From Oscillospiraceae bacterium (GTDB taxonomy: Bacteria > Bacillota > Clostridia > Oscillospirales > Oscillospiraceae), in NCBI GenBank assembly GCA_031261585.1, contig JAISJJ010000141.1, forward strand, positions 1 to 49,273: a stretch of DNA of 49,273 nucleotides, given 5' to 3'. The notes under the pieces were generated by a model, which had not been told where the DNA came from, searched no databases, and saw nothing but the letters and a program-made list of their open reading frames with translations. Within the stretch, counting starts at the first letter, position 1. Every line of letters begins with the position of its first letter. Of the stretch, positions 18,548-27,872 are shown one piece after another. A program made the translations under genes and the position numbers.

Positions 18548-20160
18548 TATATAATCTCAAACAGCCGCAGGAATGTGAGCGCGGACTGCTCGCGCGTGTA
18601 CGTGCCGAGCGGCGAGAACACGAGCCGCGTGGTCTCCATGCCGCGAATGACGTCGATGCCGAACATCGCGTCGACGGATTCCTTGGCGTATGCCTGAATC
18701 TGGTCGCCGTCCGTCCAGTTGACGGCGGCGTGGGAGATTTGCAGCCCGATAACGTCCGACGCGAGACGGTACAGCATCGTCGCCGCCTCCTGACGTTTGA
18801 GTTTGCCGTTCGGGTCGAACAGTTTTTTCTCCTCGTTCGTGCCTTTTATGATGCCGAGCTGAGCCGCCTGAATGATGCGCGGGTCGCTCGTGTCCGTAAA
18901 CCACGCGTTCGGCGCGGCGAGACTGTTCGTGGCGGCGCGGATCGCGATGATCTCACCCGCGGGCTGTCCGTAGTACGTTTCGAGGAAGTTTATGACGGCG
19001 ACGCAGAACTCCGCGCGCGTCACGGCGGCGGTGAACCCCGTGCGGAACTCGGGTGTGACAAGCCCCTCCGCCTCGGCGAGTTCAAGCTCGGGTTTTGCCC
19101 AGCCCGACGCGCCGTCGCCCGACGCGTCAACGTCGAAGAAGCGCGTGGAGTAGCTGAGCGTCAGCGCGGTGCCGTCGAGCAGCCGCACACCGCTGATTGT
19201 GACCTTGTACAGCCCCGTGTAGGACGCGACGTTCGCGGGGCGGAAGATGATCGCGTTCGGGATACCGTACGCGTTGTCGTCGTTGATGTCGACGCGCAGA
19301 TAGTTGCCGCTCGCCGCGCTGTTCGTCGTATTAAATTCGTATACGCGCCCCGCGCCCTCCAATGTGACGGTGATATCCTCCGCTGTCGGCGCGGCGAAAA
19401 TCAGCGGGTTCAGCGAGACGCTCCAAGGGTTTGAGGCGGGGAAGTCCTGCGTCGAGAACGCGGCTCCCGCAGGGTACGCGACGTACTCGTAATCCACATA
19501 ATCGCCCGTGTCGTCGTCTGCGAACGCGACGTAACCGCGCCCGACCTGTCCGAAACCCGTCGCGCCGAGCGCGGGGTTCAACAATTGCCGCCTGTCGCCG
19601 ACCGTCGCGAGCTGTGACTCACTGTCGCCCGCGAGCCAGCCGAGCGTGAGCGCGTCCGACAGGTTGCGGTACCCGTATTCGATGGGGTTCGCGATGCCCG
19701 CGATACCGCGCGCGTACAAATCGTCCGTCATGTCCTCGCGGCGTTCGGGCGTGTGGGCGAGTTGCCCCGTCGCGGAGGACAGCGCGACGAGAAGCGCGCC
19801 CGTCTGCGCGGCGGCGACGTAATCGTCGTCGAGTTCGACGGCGGGCAGACCCGCGAGCAATCTGTAATAGTTCAGTTGCGCGAGAGCGGCTTCGAGCGTC
19901 TCGGATTTCAGCGTTCCCTCGTCGTACGGCGCGCTCACCTTCGGCGTGATGTCATACGGCGCGTCGGGCGCGGACGGTATGGCGCGGCGCGCGGCGATGA
20001 TATCGGCTCGGCGTTCGGTGAACGTCTGCCCCGTCTCGGCGAGCGGGCGGAAGTAGCCGCCAGTTACGGCGCGGGTTGACGGTGTGAGCGTCAGTAATAC
20101 AATTAGTGATAACGCGAGGGTCAAGGTGTGTTTAAGAGTACGTTTAATCGTGTGTCTCAT
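18547..20160 (-). CDS. Secreted CAP/SCP-like protein with SLH domains
   Basis: Signal peptide; LAQLNYYRLLAGLPAVELDDDYVAAAQTGALL CAP-like; WFTDTSDPRIIQAAQLGIIKGTNEEKKLFDPNGKLKRQEAATMLYRLA SLH. Confidence 0.75.
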   Translation of the reverse strand: MRHTIKRTLKHTLTLALSLIVLLTLTPSTRAVTGGYFRPLAETGQTFTERRADIIAARRAIPSAPDAPYDITPKVSAPYDEGTLKSETLEAALAQLNYYRLLAGLPAVELDDDYVAAAQTGALLVALSSATGQLAHTPERREDMTDDLYARGIAGIANPIEYGYRNLSDALTLGWLAGDSESQLATVGDRRQLLNPALGATGFGQVGRGYVAFADDDTGDYVDYEYVAYPAGAAFSTQDFPASNPWSVSLNPLIFAAPTAEDITVTLEGAGRVYEFNTTNSAASGNYLRVDINDDNAYGIPNAIIFRPANVASYTGLYKVTISGVRLLDGTALTLSYSTRFFDVDASGDGASGWAKPELELAEAEGLVTPEFRTGFTAAVTRAEFCVAVINFLETYYGQPAGEIIAIRAATNSLAAPNAWFTDTSDPRIIQAAQLGIIKGTNEEKKLFDPNGKLKRQEAATMLYRLASDVIGLQISHAAVNWTDGDQIQAYAKESVDAMFGIDVIRGMETTRLVFSPLGTYTREQSALTFLRLFEII

Positions 20161-20197
20161 GGTGGATTTCACGGTGCGCAACCTCCATGTATATTAT

Positions 20198-20992
20198 TCA
20201 ACGCCCGAACAGCGTTGCAAAAAGCAAGACCAGTGTTGCGAGGTAGGCGATTTCGGCGAGACAGAGTTGGTACCCCGCGAGGTCGCCCGAGTACCCGCCG
20301 AATTTGCGGTGCGCGGTCAGGATAGCGAACGTGTGGACGATTGCGGAGACGAGCAGCGGCATCAGGATTGCGGCGGCGAGTACGATGTTGCCCGCCGACA
20401 GCACGACCGCGCCCGCAACCGCGATAACGGCGACGGCGACCATGATCGGTGCCGTGGCGCGCGACGCTGAGTCGTGGAACGACATGCCCAACCCCTCGCC
20501 CGACGGTTTTGCGAGCACCATTGTCGCGGCGACACCGCTGCGGGAGAACACGTGCGACAGTCCGACGTATATTGCGACGGGCAGTCCGCCGACGGGCAGT
20601 TGCGTCAGCGTGAGGGTGAGCGCGAAGTACGAGAGCAGGTAGACGACGACGCCGATGACGGCGAACGCGCCCGCGTGCGGGTCTTTGAGTATCGCGCGGC
20701 GGCGTTCGGGTTCGGCGTTGGACGCGAGCGCGTCGCACGTGTCGGCGAGACCGTCAAGGTGTATGCCGCCTGTGACGGCGAGCGGTATGAGCGTCAAACC
20801 CAGTGCGCGCAATGTGTTCGGGAGCGCGATGTCGGTTGCGAGCCAGAACCACGCGGCAGTGATCGCGCCGACGACGATACCGACGAGCGGATAAAAGCAG
20901 AGTATGTAGCGTTGCGCGCGCTCGTTCCACTCGGGTTTGCCCATCGGGATGCGAGTGAACATAGCGAACGCGAGACGGAGTGATGTGAACAA
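20198..20992 (-). CDS. cobS: Adenosylcobinamide-GDP ribazoletransferase
   Basis: FTRIPMGKPEWNERAQRYILCFYPLVGIVVG...GGIHLDGLADTCDAL. Confidence 0.92.
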   Translation of the reverse strand: MFTSLRLAFAMFTRIPMGKPEWNERAQRYILCFYPLVGIVVGAITAAWFWLATDIALPNTLRALGLTLIPLAVTGGIHLDGLADTCDALASNAEPERRRAILKDPHAGAFAVIGVVVYLLSYFALTLTLTQLPVGGLPVAIYVGLSHVFSRSGVAATMVLAKPSGEGLGMSFHDSASRATAPIMVAVAVIAVAGAVVLSAGNIVLAAAILMPLLVSAIVHTFAILTAHRKFGGYSGDLAGYQLCLAEIAYLATLVLLFATLFGR

Positions 20993-21008
20993 AGAAGGCT
21001 CCTTGTAA

Positions 21009-21093
21009 GAGGTTAGATGTTAGAGGTTGGAGGTTAGAGCGTGGTTAAGGTTGCGGCGGCGCGGTGTTCCCGTATCTAACATCTCACCTCTAA
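21009..21093. repeat. Heptamer-bounded element of a second sequence class (GAGGTTA)
   Basis: GAGGTTA GATGTTA GAGGTTG GAGGTTA (21009-21036) and inverted ATCTAAC ATCTCAC CTCTAAA (to 21093). Confidence 0.7.
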
Positions 21094-21103
21094 AATCTTC
21101 GTT

Positions 21104-21123
21104 ATTGTTTCACGTGAAACAAT
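21104..21123. promoter_or_regulatory. parS: parS site (consensus TGTTTCACGTGAAACA)
   Basis: Perfect palindrome ATTGTTTCACGTGAAACAAT. Confidence 0.93.
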
Positions 21124-21126
21124 ACG

Positions 21127-22200
21127 CTACTGTTGCGGGGTGTATTGATCGACCCCGATGTCGCCGAAGCCCGACGAGCCGTGGTACACCGCGAGCGCGA
21201 GATCGAGCAGCGGCAGGAGCGCGACGGCTCCCGTCCCCTCTCCGAGTCTCATTCCTGCGTCGATGAGCGGTTTCAGCCCCAGCGCGTCGAGGACGAGCCG
21301 ACCCGCGGGTTCTCCCGAGACGTGCGACGCGAGTATCGCGTGTGACGCGTCGGGCGCGATCCTCGTCGCGGCGAGTGCCGCCGACGCGCTGATGAATCCG
21401 TCGATGACGACGGGGATTCGCGCGATTGCGCCGCCGATGAACAGTCCCGCCATGCCGCATATATCGAATCCGCCGACCGAAGCGAGTACGCCGAGCGCGT
21501 CGTCGGGGTTCGGGCGGTGCAGCGCGAGTGCGCGCGTGATCGCGGAGACCTTGCGGCGCAGTCCGTCGTCCGACAGTCCCGAGCCGCGCCCCGTGACGCG
21601 CTCGGGCGGCAGATTCATCAGCGCGGCGGCGACGGCGGACGATGTGGTGGTATTGCCGATACCCATCTCGCCCGTGCATATAACGTCGTAACCCTGTGAT
21701 TTCAGCGTATTTGCGAGTTCTATACCGTGTTGTACGGCGGTTTCAGCCTGCTCGCGCGTCATCGCGGGTTCAACCGCGATGTTGCCTGTGCCGTCGGCGA
21801 CGTGTCGGTCAAGTACGCCGTCGAAGTCGGGTCGCGTGAGCATACCCATATCGACGGGGATCACGTCGCAGTTCGCGGCGCGCGCCATGAGACAGACGCT
21901 TGTACCGCGTTTTGTGAGGTTGCGCGCGACAGCCATCGTGACGGACGCGTCCGTCTGCGTCACGCCCTCTGCCACGACGCCGTTATCCGCGCACAGCACC
22001 GCGACGGCGCGACGGTTCAGGCGCACGTCGGGCGTGCCGATAATAGCGGCGATGCGCACAATCGCGTCCTCCAACAGACCGAGACTGCCGAGCGGTTTCG
22101 CAATAGCGTCCCAGTGTCGCCGCGCGGCTTCGGCGGCTTCGGTCGAGGGTGAACCCAACCTGTCATTCTGAGACGCGACGCGTCGAAGAATCTCACTCAA
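21127..22200 (-). CDS. cobT: Nicotinate-nucleotide-dimethylbenzimidazole phosphoribosyltransferase
   Basis: KPLGSLGLLEDAIVRIAAIIGTPD, CADNGVVAEGVTQTDASVT, GEMGIGNTTTSSAV; TTG start with upstream AAGGAG. Confidence 0.92.
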   Translation of the reverse strand: MSEILRRVASQNDRLGSPSTEAAEAARRHWDAIAKPLGSLGLLEDAIVRIAAIIGTPDVRLNRRAVAVLCADNGVVAEGVTQTDASVTMAVARNLTKRGTSVCLMARAANCDVIPVDMGMLTRPDFDGVLDRHVADGTGNIAVEPAMTREQAETAVQHGIELANTLKSQGYDVICTGEMGIGNTTTSSAVAAALMNLPPERVTGRGSGLSDDGLRRKVSAITRALALHRPNPDDALGVLASVGGFDICGMAGLFIGGAIARIPVVIDGFISASAALAATRIAPDASHAILASHVSGEPAGRLVLDALGLKPLIDAGMRLGEGTGAVALLPLLDLALAVYHGSSGFGDIGVDQYTPQQ

Positions 22201-22253
22201 TAAAACTGCACTCCTTATATAATATGGGGATTCTTCGCTTCTCTCAGAATGAC
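22163..22253. repeat. Inverted pair of dispersed GATTCTTCG...CAGAATGAC repeats
   Basis: GTCATTCTGAGACGCGACGCGTCGAAGAATC and GATTCTTCGCTTCTCTCAGAATGAC. Confidence 0.8.
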
Positions 22254-23023
22254 GGAGCTGGGATATAACCGTTGTCGCGCAACCACCGCGCGCTCGACCC
22301 CGCGTCTATCGACTCGATTGTGTACGTGGCGTCAGGCGCAAGCGTGAGAATCTGCGTCAACGCCGCGTCCATGTCGATAAGCCCGTCGCCGAGGGCGTTG
22401 TGGTGGTCCCACTCGCGGTAGTTGTTGTGGATATGCAGGTGTCCGATGTGCGGCGCGTCCGTCGCGATCCATGTCGCGAGCGGCACGTCGGAGACGATGC
22501 AACTCGCGTGTCCGATGTCGAGACAGAGCTTGAATCGCGGCGAGTTCACGTTGCGAACGATACCGGCGAGCAGCTCAGGCTCGTCCTCCAACACGTTTTC
22601 GAGCATAAATTCCATCTCGTCGGGCGTGTCGCGCAACAGTTCTGTCCAAAATTCCACGCTGCGCTCCGCAAAATAGCCCTTGAAGTACACGTGCGGCACG
22701 TAGCCCGAGTGTACGACGATGCGGCGCGCACCGTACGACGCGGCGAGTGCCGCGGCTTCGCGGTACCGCGCGCGGGCGACATCGAGCACGCGCGGCTCGA
22801 TCGCGGCGGGGCAGAGCTCGTTGAACGGCGCGTGAAACGTCAGTTGCGTAATGCCGTCGGTCTCCGCGCGCACTTTTGCGTCCCACTGCGCGAAATTCGG
22901 CGCGTCCATGTTCATCGCGGTGCAGAACTCGGCGATTTCAAGACCGAGCCCGAACGCGCGGGCGGTAACTTCCGCGTCGTCCGCGACGGTGGATATGTGG
23001 AGTTTTGAGGTGTCGATTGTCAT
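22244..23023 (-). CDS. Sugar phosphate isomerase/epimerase-like TIM-barrel protein
   Basis: LKLCLDIGHASCIVSDVPLATWI and HIGHLHIHNNYREWDHHNALGDGLIDMDAAL, xylose-isomerase-like TIM barrel. Confidence 0.8.
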   Translation of the reverse strand: MTIDTSKLHISTVADDAEVTARAFGLGLEIAEFCTAMNMDAPNFAQWDAKVRAETDGITQLTFHAPFNELCPAAIEPRVLDVARARYREAAALAASYGARRIVVHSGYVPHVYFKGYFAERSVEFWTELLRDTPDEMEFMLENVLEDEPELLAGIVRNVNSPRFKLCLDIGHASCIVSDVPLATWIATDAPHIGHLHIHNNYREWDHHNALGDGLIDMDAALTQILTLAPDATYTIESIDAGSSARWLRDNGYIPAPSF

Positions 23024-23883
23024 GTGGCGTTCCTCACAAATCTTTTGCGCACTGTCTCGTCAGCGTCGCGCGTATCTATCCCCAACGCCTGCAAATACTC
23101 GTATTCCTCGCGCGCGGAGTCGCGCTGCGTGACGTTGAACGCACCCGCGTCGGATCCGCAGGCGACGAGTGCGCCGATATCGCGGGCATAGCGCAGATTC
23201 GCGTCGTGCGCGTCGAGTATCGCGCGCATGGTCGGTGCGGGGTATCGACCGTTTCCAACATTATTCGCGACGGTGACGCACGTCGGCACCCAGACCGTGT
23301 TCGCGTCGCGCAGACAGCGCACCGTGTCGCGGCCGATCCAAAACCCGTGTTCGACGCTGTCAACGCCGCAATCAACTGCGGATTTCACCGCGACCGCGCC
23401 GTTAATGTGCGCCATGACCGCGAAACCCTCGCCGTGCGCGATATGTACAAGCTCGCGCACCTCGGCTTCGGGCAGCGTATCGCCGAGAACGCGACCGTCG
23501 CCGTCGAAATCGAGCATCCCCGTGGTCGCAATCTTCACGAAGTCGGCACCGCACAGCGCGTTCTCGCGCAACAGCTCGCGGTACTCCGCGATATCGCGGT
23601 ACGCGCGACCGTATGCCGATCCGTAATATCCCGCGCGGTGGACGATGCAGACGGGCGTGCGGTAGTCGATGCCGTACTCGGGAGCGAGGGTTTTCGCGAG
23701 TGCGGAGACACCGTACTTGTCGCCGCCGTCGCGGTAGTAGACGACGCGACTGTCACGCAACTCTGCTAATGTGCGGCGTATGTAACCGATATCGGGTTCG
23801 CGCTCGTGCCGTGCAATCGCCGCGCGGTAGTCAATGCCGTCGGCTATGATATGACCGTGGCATTGAAAAAGCTCACTTTTCAA
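23020..23883 (-). CDS. Amidohydrolase-family protein
   Basis: MKSELFQCHGHI (HxH), GFAVMAHINGAVAVKSAVDCGVDSVEHGFW, ALVACGSDAG. Confidence 0.8.
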   Translation of the reverse strand: MKSELFQCHGHIIADGIDYRAAIARHEREPDIGYIRRTLAELRDSRVVYYRDGGDKYGVSALAKTLAPEYGIDYRTPVCIVHRAGYYGSAYGRAYRDIAEYRELLRENALCGADFVKIATTGMLDFDGDGRVLGDTLPEAEVRELVHIAHGEGFAVMAHINGAVAVKSAVDCGVDSVEHGFWIGRDTVRCLRDANTVWVPTCVTVANNVGNGRYPAPTMRAILDAHDANLRYARDIGALVACGSDAGAFNVTQRDSAREEYEYLQALGIDTRDADETVRKRFVRNAT

Positions 23884-24226
23884 GGCGTTTTATGGCGTCG
23901 AACGTCTCCTCAGAGATGACGTGTTCGATCACGCACGCGTCCGCGTCGGCGATGTGCGCAGGTACGCCGATGGAGACGAGCCAACTCGTCAGCACCGTGT
24001 GGCGGTCGTAGACTTTCTCGGCGATGGCGCGCCCCGCGTCGGTGAGCGTTATCGCGAAGTCCTCCTCGTAGGCGATAAGCCCCTGTTCGAGCAGGTTTTT
24101 CATCGCGACGGACACGGACGCGCGCGTAAAATCCAGCTCACGCGCGATATCAACGGCGTGAACAGGCTGCCCCGACTGCGACAACACGAGAATCGTCTCG
24201 ATATAATCCTCTGCGGATTGACGCAT
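23873..24226 (-). CDS. DtxR/MntR-family metal-dependent transcriptional regulator
   Basis: MRQSAEDYIETILVLSQSGQPVHAVDIARELDFTRASVSVAMKNLLEQGLI. Confidence 0.88.
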   Translation of the reverse strand: MRQSAEDYIETILVLSQSGQPVHAVDIARELDFTRASVSVAMKNLLEQGLIAYEEDFAITLTDAGRAIAEKVYDRHTVLTSWLVSIGVPAHIADADACVIEHVISEETFDAIKRLEK

Positions 24227-24231
24227 GGGGT

Positions 24232-24528
24232 TTAATATACCTTTTCGTATATCGCGATGCCGCCCTTGCCGGGGTCGCACAGCGCGTTCAGTTTCGGGAT
24301 AATGTCGGTAAAATGCGCCGCCTGCATGTGTTTTGCGAGAGCGTCGTCGGTCTCCCACTCCTCGATCATCGCAAATTCGAGCGGATTCTGTTTGGAGCGG
24401 TTCAGCGAATAGATGATACAGCCCGCGTCGAGCGCGTTCGTCTTTTCGACGATCTCGGCGGCGAGTTTGAGGTACTCCGCGACGTTTTCCTCGCGGACGA
24501 AGTTTGATGCGACAACTCGGATTGACAT
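24232..24528 (-). CDS. Putative quinol monooxygenase (ABM domain)
   Basis: IRVVASNFVREENVAEYLKLAAEIVEKTNALDAGCIIYSLNRS...FAMIEEWETDDALAKHMQAAHF. Confidence 0.88.
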   Translation of the reverse strand: MSIRVVASNFVREENVAEYLKLAAEIVEKTNALDAGCIIYSLNRSKQNPLEFAMIEEWETDDALAKHMQAAHFTDIIPKLNALCDPGKGGIAIYEKVY

Positions 24529-24762
24529 GATGTGGTCTCCTTATATTTTGAATCGGTTATGGGAATTTTCCGAACTTTCCCCCTTAACAACTTTTCTCTT
24601 GGGGCGTATAATGTCATCAAACACAATTTCTTTTGTATTGGGCATACCGAGGTTTTCGCTTCGGGCGGTTCCTGCGTTTGGAGATTGTGTTTTTTCGTTG
24701 CTCAAATCAAGGATTTTACCGTCGGGCGTTATTACGTTGATGCGCAATAACGCGGCTGTGTT

Positions 24763-25269
24763 TCAGTACTTGTCGAACGACACGACCTCGTCAAACGCCT
24801 TGCGCGGTCTCGCGTCAGGTGTCTCGGCGGGATAGCCGATCGGGGTCATCGCGACGATCACCGCGTCGTCGGGTATCGCGAGCGCGTCGCGCACCTTATC
24901 CGCGAAGAACCGCCCGAGCCAGCACGTGCCGAGACCGAGTTCGTGCGCGCGCAGGATCAGGTACGACATCGCGATCGAGCAGTCGACGGTGCTCGTCGGC
25001 TGACCGCACGACATATCGCGGCTCGCGGTGGCGAGTGCGACGATGGCGGCGGGTGCCTCGATCATCGACGGCTGATTATCCGCCGCGACGGCGAGTTTTG
25101 CGAGGATTGCGGGGTCACGCACGAGGATAAAACGCCAATTCTGCCCATTCGCCGCCGACGGCGATATGCGCGCCGCTTCAAGCACTTCGCGCAACAGCGT
25201 CTCATCGACGGGGCGCGAATCGTACTTGCGGACACTGCGCCGCGTGGCAATAGCTTCGGCAACGGTCAT
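24763..25269 (-). CDS. Nitroreductase-family protein
   Basis: MTVAEAIATRRSVRKYDSRPVDETLLREVLEAARISPSAANGQNWRFILV. Confidence 0.9.
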   Translation of the reverse strand: MTVAEAIATRRSVRKYDSRPVDETLLREVLEAARISPSAANGQNWRFILVRDPAILAKLAVAADNQPSMIEAPAAIVALATASRDMSCGQPTSTVDCSIAMSYLILRAHELGLGTCWLGRFFADKVRDALAIPDDAVIVAMTPIGYPAETPDARPRKAFDEVVSFDKY

Positions 25270-25382
25270 AATTATACTTCTCCTTATAGTCAGATATGCC
25301 ATTGTACCACAGATTTTCCAAGGGCGCAATAGCCAGTTGCGCATTGTAACACAATTGTAGCATTTATGTGCAGACAAACCAC

Positions 25383-25410
25383 CAAAAATGTTTCACGTGA
25401 AACATTTTTG
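25383..25410. promoter_or_regulatory. parS: parS site upstream of parA
   Basis: 28-bp perfect palindrome CAAAAATGTTTCACGTGAAACATTTTTG. Confidence 0.95.
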
Positions 25411-25431
25411 CGCAATATCTCACATTTACTC

Positions 25432-25460
25432 TTGAACATCTGCGTAAACTGTGATACAAT
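25432..25460 (+). promoter_or_regulatory. parAB promoter
   Basis: TTGAAC (25432-25437), 17-bp spacer, TACAAT (25455-25460), 22 bp after the parS palindrome. Confidence 0.6.
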
Positions 25461-25490
25461 GGCAAACACTCTCATCTCAAAGGTAGATCA

Positions 25491-26249
25491 ATGTCCAAAA
25501 TTGTATCGGTCGCAAACCAAAAAGGCGGCGTGGGTAAGACCACGACCGCGATAAACCTCGTTGCCGCACTGACGCAACGGGGTCAGCGCGCCTTGCTCGT
25601 CGATATGGACCCGCAGGGTAACGCCACGTCGGGCATGGGTGCGGACAAACTCGCACCGCTGCCGTCGATGTACGATGTGCTGATACGCGGAACCTCGGCG
25701 GCGGACGCGGTGCGGCACACGCCGTTCGGCGACGTGCTGCCGTCGAACGCGGAGCTGTCGGGCGCGAGCGTGCAGCTCGTGGGCGTGGAAAAACGCGAGT
25801 TTGTGCTGAAAAACGCGCTCACACCGCTGCTCACCGCATACGACTTCATCATCGTCGACTGTCCGCCGTCGCTCGAAATGCTGACGCTGAACTCGCTGTG
25901 CGCCGCCGACTCGGTGCTGATCCCCGTACAGTGCGAATATTTCGCGCTCGAGGGCATATCCGACCTCGTGACGACGATTCGCATGATCAAGCGCGGACTG
26001 AACCCGTCGCTCGAAATCGAGGGTGTTCTGCTGACGCTGTACGACCCGCGCACGAACTTCTCGGCGCAGGTCGCGGCGGAGATCAAAAAACACTTCGGCA
26101 AACGCGTCTACGGCGTGTCGATCCCGCGCAGTGTCCGCGTCGCCGAGGCACCGAGTTACGGGCAACCCGTGACCTCGTACGATCCGTCGTCGCGCGGCGC
26201 GGTCGCGTATCTCGAACTCGCGCGCGAATTTCTGAAACGAAACAAATGA
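25491..26249 (+). CDS. parA: Chromosome-partitioning ATPase ParA/Soj
   Basis: KIVSVANQKGGVGKTTTAINLVAAL deviant Walker A; FIIVDCPPSLEMLTLNSL. Confidence 0.95.
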   Translation: MSKIVSVANQKGGVGKTTTAINLVAALTQRGQRALLVDMDPQGNATSGMGADKLAPLPSMYDVLIRGTSAADAVRHTPFGDVLPSNAELSGASVQLVGVEKREFVLKNALTPLLTAYDFIIVDCPPSLEMLTLNSLCAADSVLIPVQCEYFALEGISDLVTTIRMIKRGLNPSLEIEGVLLTLYDPRTNFSAQVAAEIKKHFGKRVYGVSIPRSVRVAEAPSYGQPVTSYDPSSRGAVAYLELAREFLKRNK

Positions 26250-26322
26250 CCGCAACAGCGGCTTGCACGAATGAACATCACTTCGGTCGAATATCTTACA
26301 ACTCAAAGGAACGAATATCATA

Positions 26323-27219
26323 ATGCCACCAAAAAACAGAGGGCTCGGCGGCGGCGGACTTGCCGCGCTGTTCGGAGACGCCGCCTTGCAGAGCGATAAC
26401 GCGACAGATTTTGAATACATTTCGGTATCAAACATAGAACCGCGCCGCGACCAACCACGCGTCACGTTCGAGCGCGAACCGCTCGAAGAACTCGCGGCGT
26501 CGATCCGCGAACACGGTGTCGTGCAGCCGCTGACCGTTCGCCGCGTCAACGGCGTATACCAGATCATCGCGGGTGAGCGGCGTTGGCGCGCGGCGCGCAT
26601 GGCGGAACTCGACGTCGTCCCCGCCCGCATACTCGACGTCGACGACCGCATAGCGACGGAACTGTCGCTCGTCGAGAATCTCCAACGCGAGAACCTCAAC
26701 CCGATAGAGGAGGCGGTGGGCTACCGCGTACTCGCCGACGACTACGGGCTGACGCAAGAGGAGATCGCCGCCGCGATGGGCAAATCACGCGCCACAATCG
26801 CAAACGCGTTGCGGCTGCTGAACTTGCCTGATTCGACGATGTCGCTCGTACGCGAGGGAAAACTCGCGGCGGGTTCCGCCCGCGCACTTCTCGCGATACG
26901 CGACGACGACACACAGCAGCGCGCCGCACGCGAAATCGTCGAACTCGGCATGAGCACGCGCGACGCGGAGAGCTACGCGCGCCGTCTGTCGCACGGCAAC
27001 CCGCCCGGTACCAACCACGACGACGCGATACGCGATTACCTGCCGCCGATCAACTACATGGCGGAACACGAGGAAAAACTCACGCTCGCCCTCGGGCGAA
27101 AAGTGCGAATAGTGAACAGCAAGCGCGGCAACGGCGGGCGCATTGAGATAGAATACTACGGCGACGACGATTTTGAGCGTCTGTTCAACGGTCTCGCCGC
27201 AATCGGGGAGGACGCTTAG
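26323..27219 (+). CDS. parB: Chromosome-partitioning protein ParB/Spo0J
   Basis: RGLGGGGLAALFGD; IREHGVVQPLTVRRVNGVYQIIAGERRWRAARMAELDVVPARI. Confidence 0.95.
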   Translation: MPPKNRGLGGGGLAALFGDAALQSDNATDFEYISVSNIEPRRDQPRVTFEREPLEELAASIREHGVVQPLTVRRVNGVYQIIAGERRWRAARMAELDVVPARILDVDDRIATELSLVENLQRENLNPIEEAVGYRVLADDYGLTQEEIAAAMGKSRATIANALRLLNLPDSTMSLVREGKLAAGSARALLAIRDDDTQQRAAREIVELGMSTRDAESYARRLSHGNPPGTNHDDAIRDYLPPINYMAEHEEKLTLALGRKVRIVNSKRGNGGRIEIEYYGDDDFERLFNGLAAIGEDA

Positions 27220-27220
27220 T

Positions 27221-27598
27221 ATGTCAGCGCAGGAAAAACGCCGCCAGTCGCGGCTGACGCTCATATACGCGGGCATTTTCGCCGCCGTCGTCGTCATCGT
27301 CGTTCTCATCGGCTACATCATGGACGCGCGCTCCGAGCAGGGTCTGTTGCACGAGAACGCGTTGGCGGCAGAGCGCATAGCGAATCTGCAACAGGACAAC
27401 GAGGTGCTGCGCAACTCCGTCAAAGAGCTGAACGACCGCATCGCCGAACTCGACACCCAAATCGCCGCGCTCAACACCGATAACGCCGCCGCCGTCGCCG
27501 CGCTCAACACGCAAATCGACGACCTAAACGCGGAAATAGCGCGTCTAAACGCTGTCATTGACGCGTTGTCAGTTATCGACGACCCCACGGAGGGATAA
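27221..27598 (+). CDS. Single-TM coiled-coil protein of unknown function
   Basis: Hydrophobic segment LIYAGIFAAVVVIVVLIGYIMD followed by repetitive coiled coil IAELDTQIAALNTDNAAAVAALNTQIDDLNAEIARLNAVIDAL. Confidence 0.75.
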   Translation: MSAQEKRRQSRLTLIYAGIFAAVVVIVVLIGYIMDARSEQGLLHENALAAERIANLQQDNEVLRNSVKELNDRIAELDTQIAALNTDNAAAVAALNTQIDDLNAEIARLNAVIDALSVIDDPTEG

Positions 27599-27603
27599 GA
27601 CGG

Positions 27604-27830
27604 CAGTTGACAATTAGAGACGGGGACAAACACCGCCGTCTGCGGACGGCATGCCTTTGCAAAAAGGGGCAGAGCTGGACTGTTGCGGTGGCGTTGAAAA
27701 ACAGGTCGTAGGGGCGATTAGTAATCGCCCGTCCCTCGTCCAAACGTCCATCGTCCCAAAGCCCCCTTTCGCAAAAGGGTGTGACGACCGCAGTCGGCGG
27801 TGTTTGTCCCCTTTTCCGCAATCCCCGTTT
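27604..27830. repeat. Composite repeat element between the coiled-coil gene and serS
   Basis: CAGTTGACAATTAG; GCCGTCTGCGGACGGC; GTAGGGGCGATTAGTAATCGCCCG; GACCGCAGTCGGCGGTGTTTGTCCCC. Confidence 0.75.
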
Positions 27831-27872
27831 CCGCCATACATTATAATATATAAAATTGACAGAGGTATAAAA

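Noticed and set aside
22141-22260. Cobalamin riboswitch upstream of cobT
   Set aside because: The upstream region is short and made of dispersed repeats; no recognisable B12-box sequence was seen.
24541-24747. 68-aa minus-strand ORF (MRINVITPDGKILDLSNEK...)
   Set aside because: Begins with TTG and has no visible Shine-Dalgarno; protein-like but unsupported without homology.
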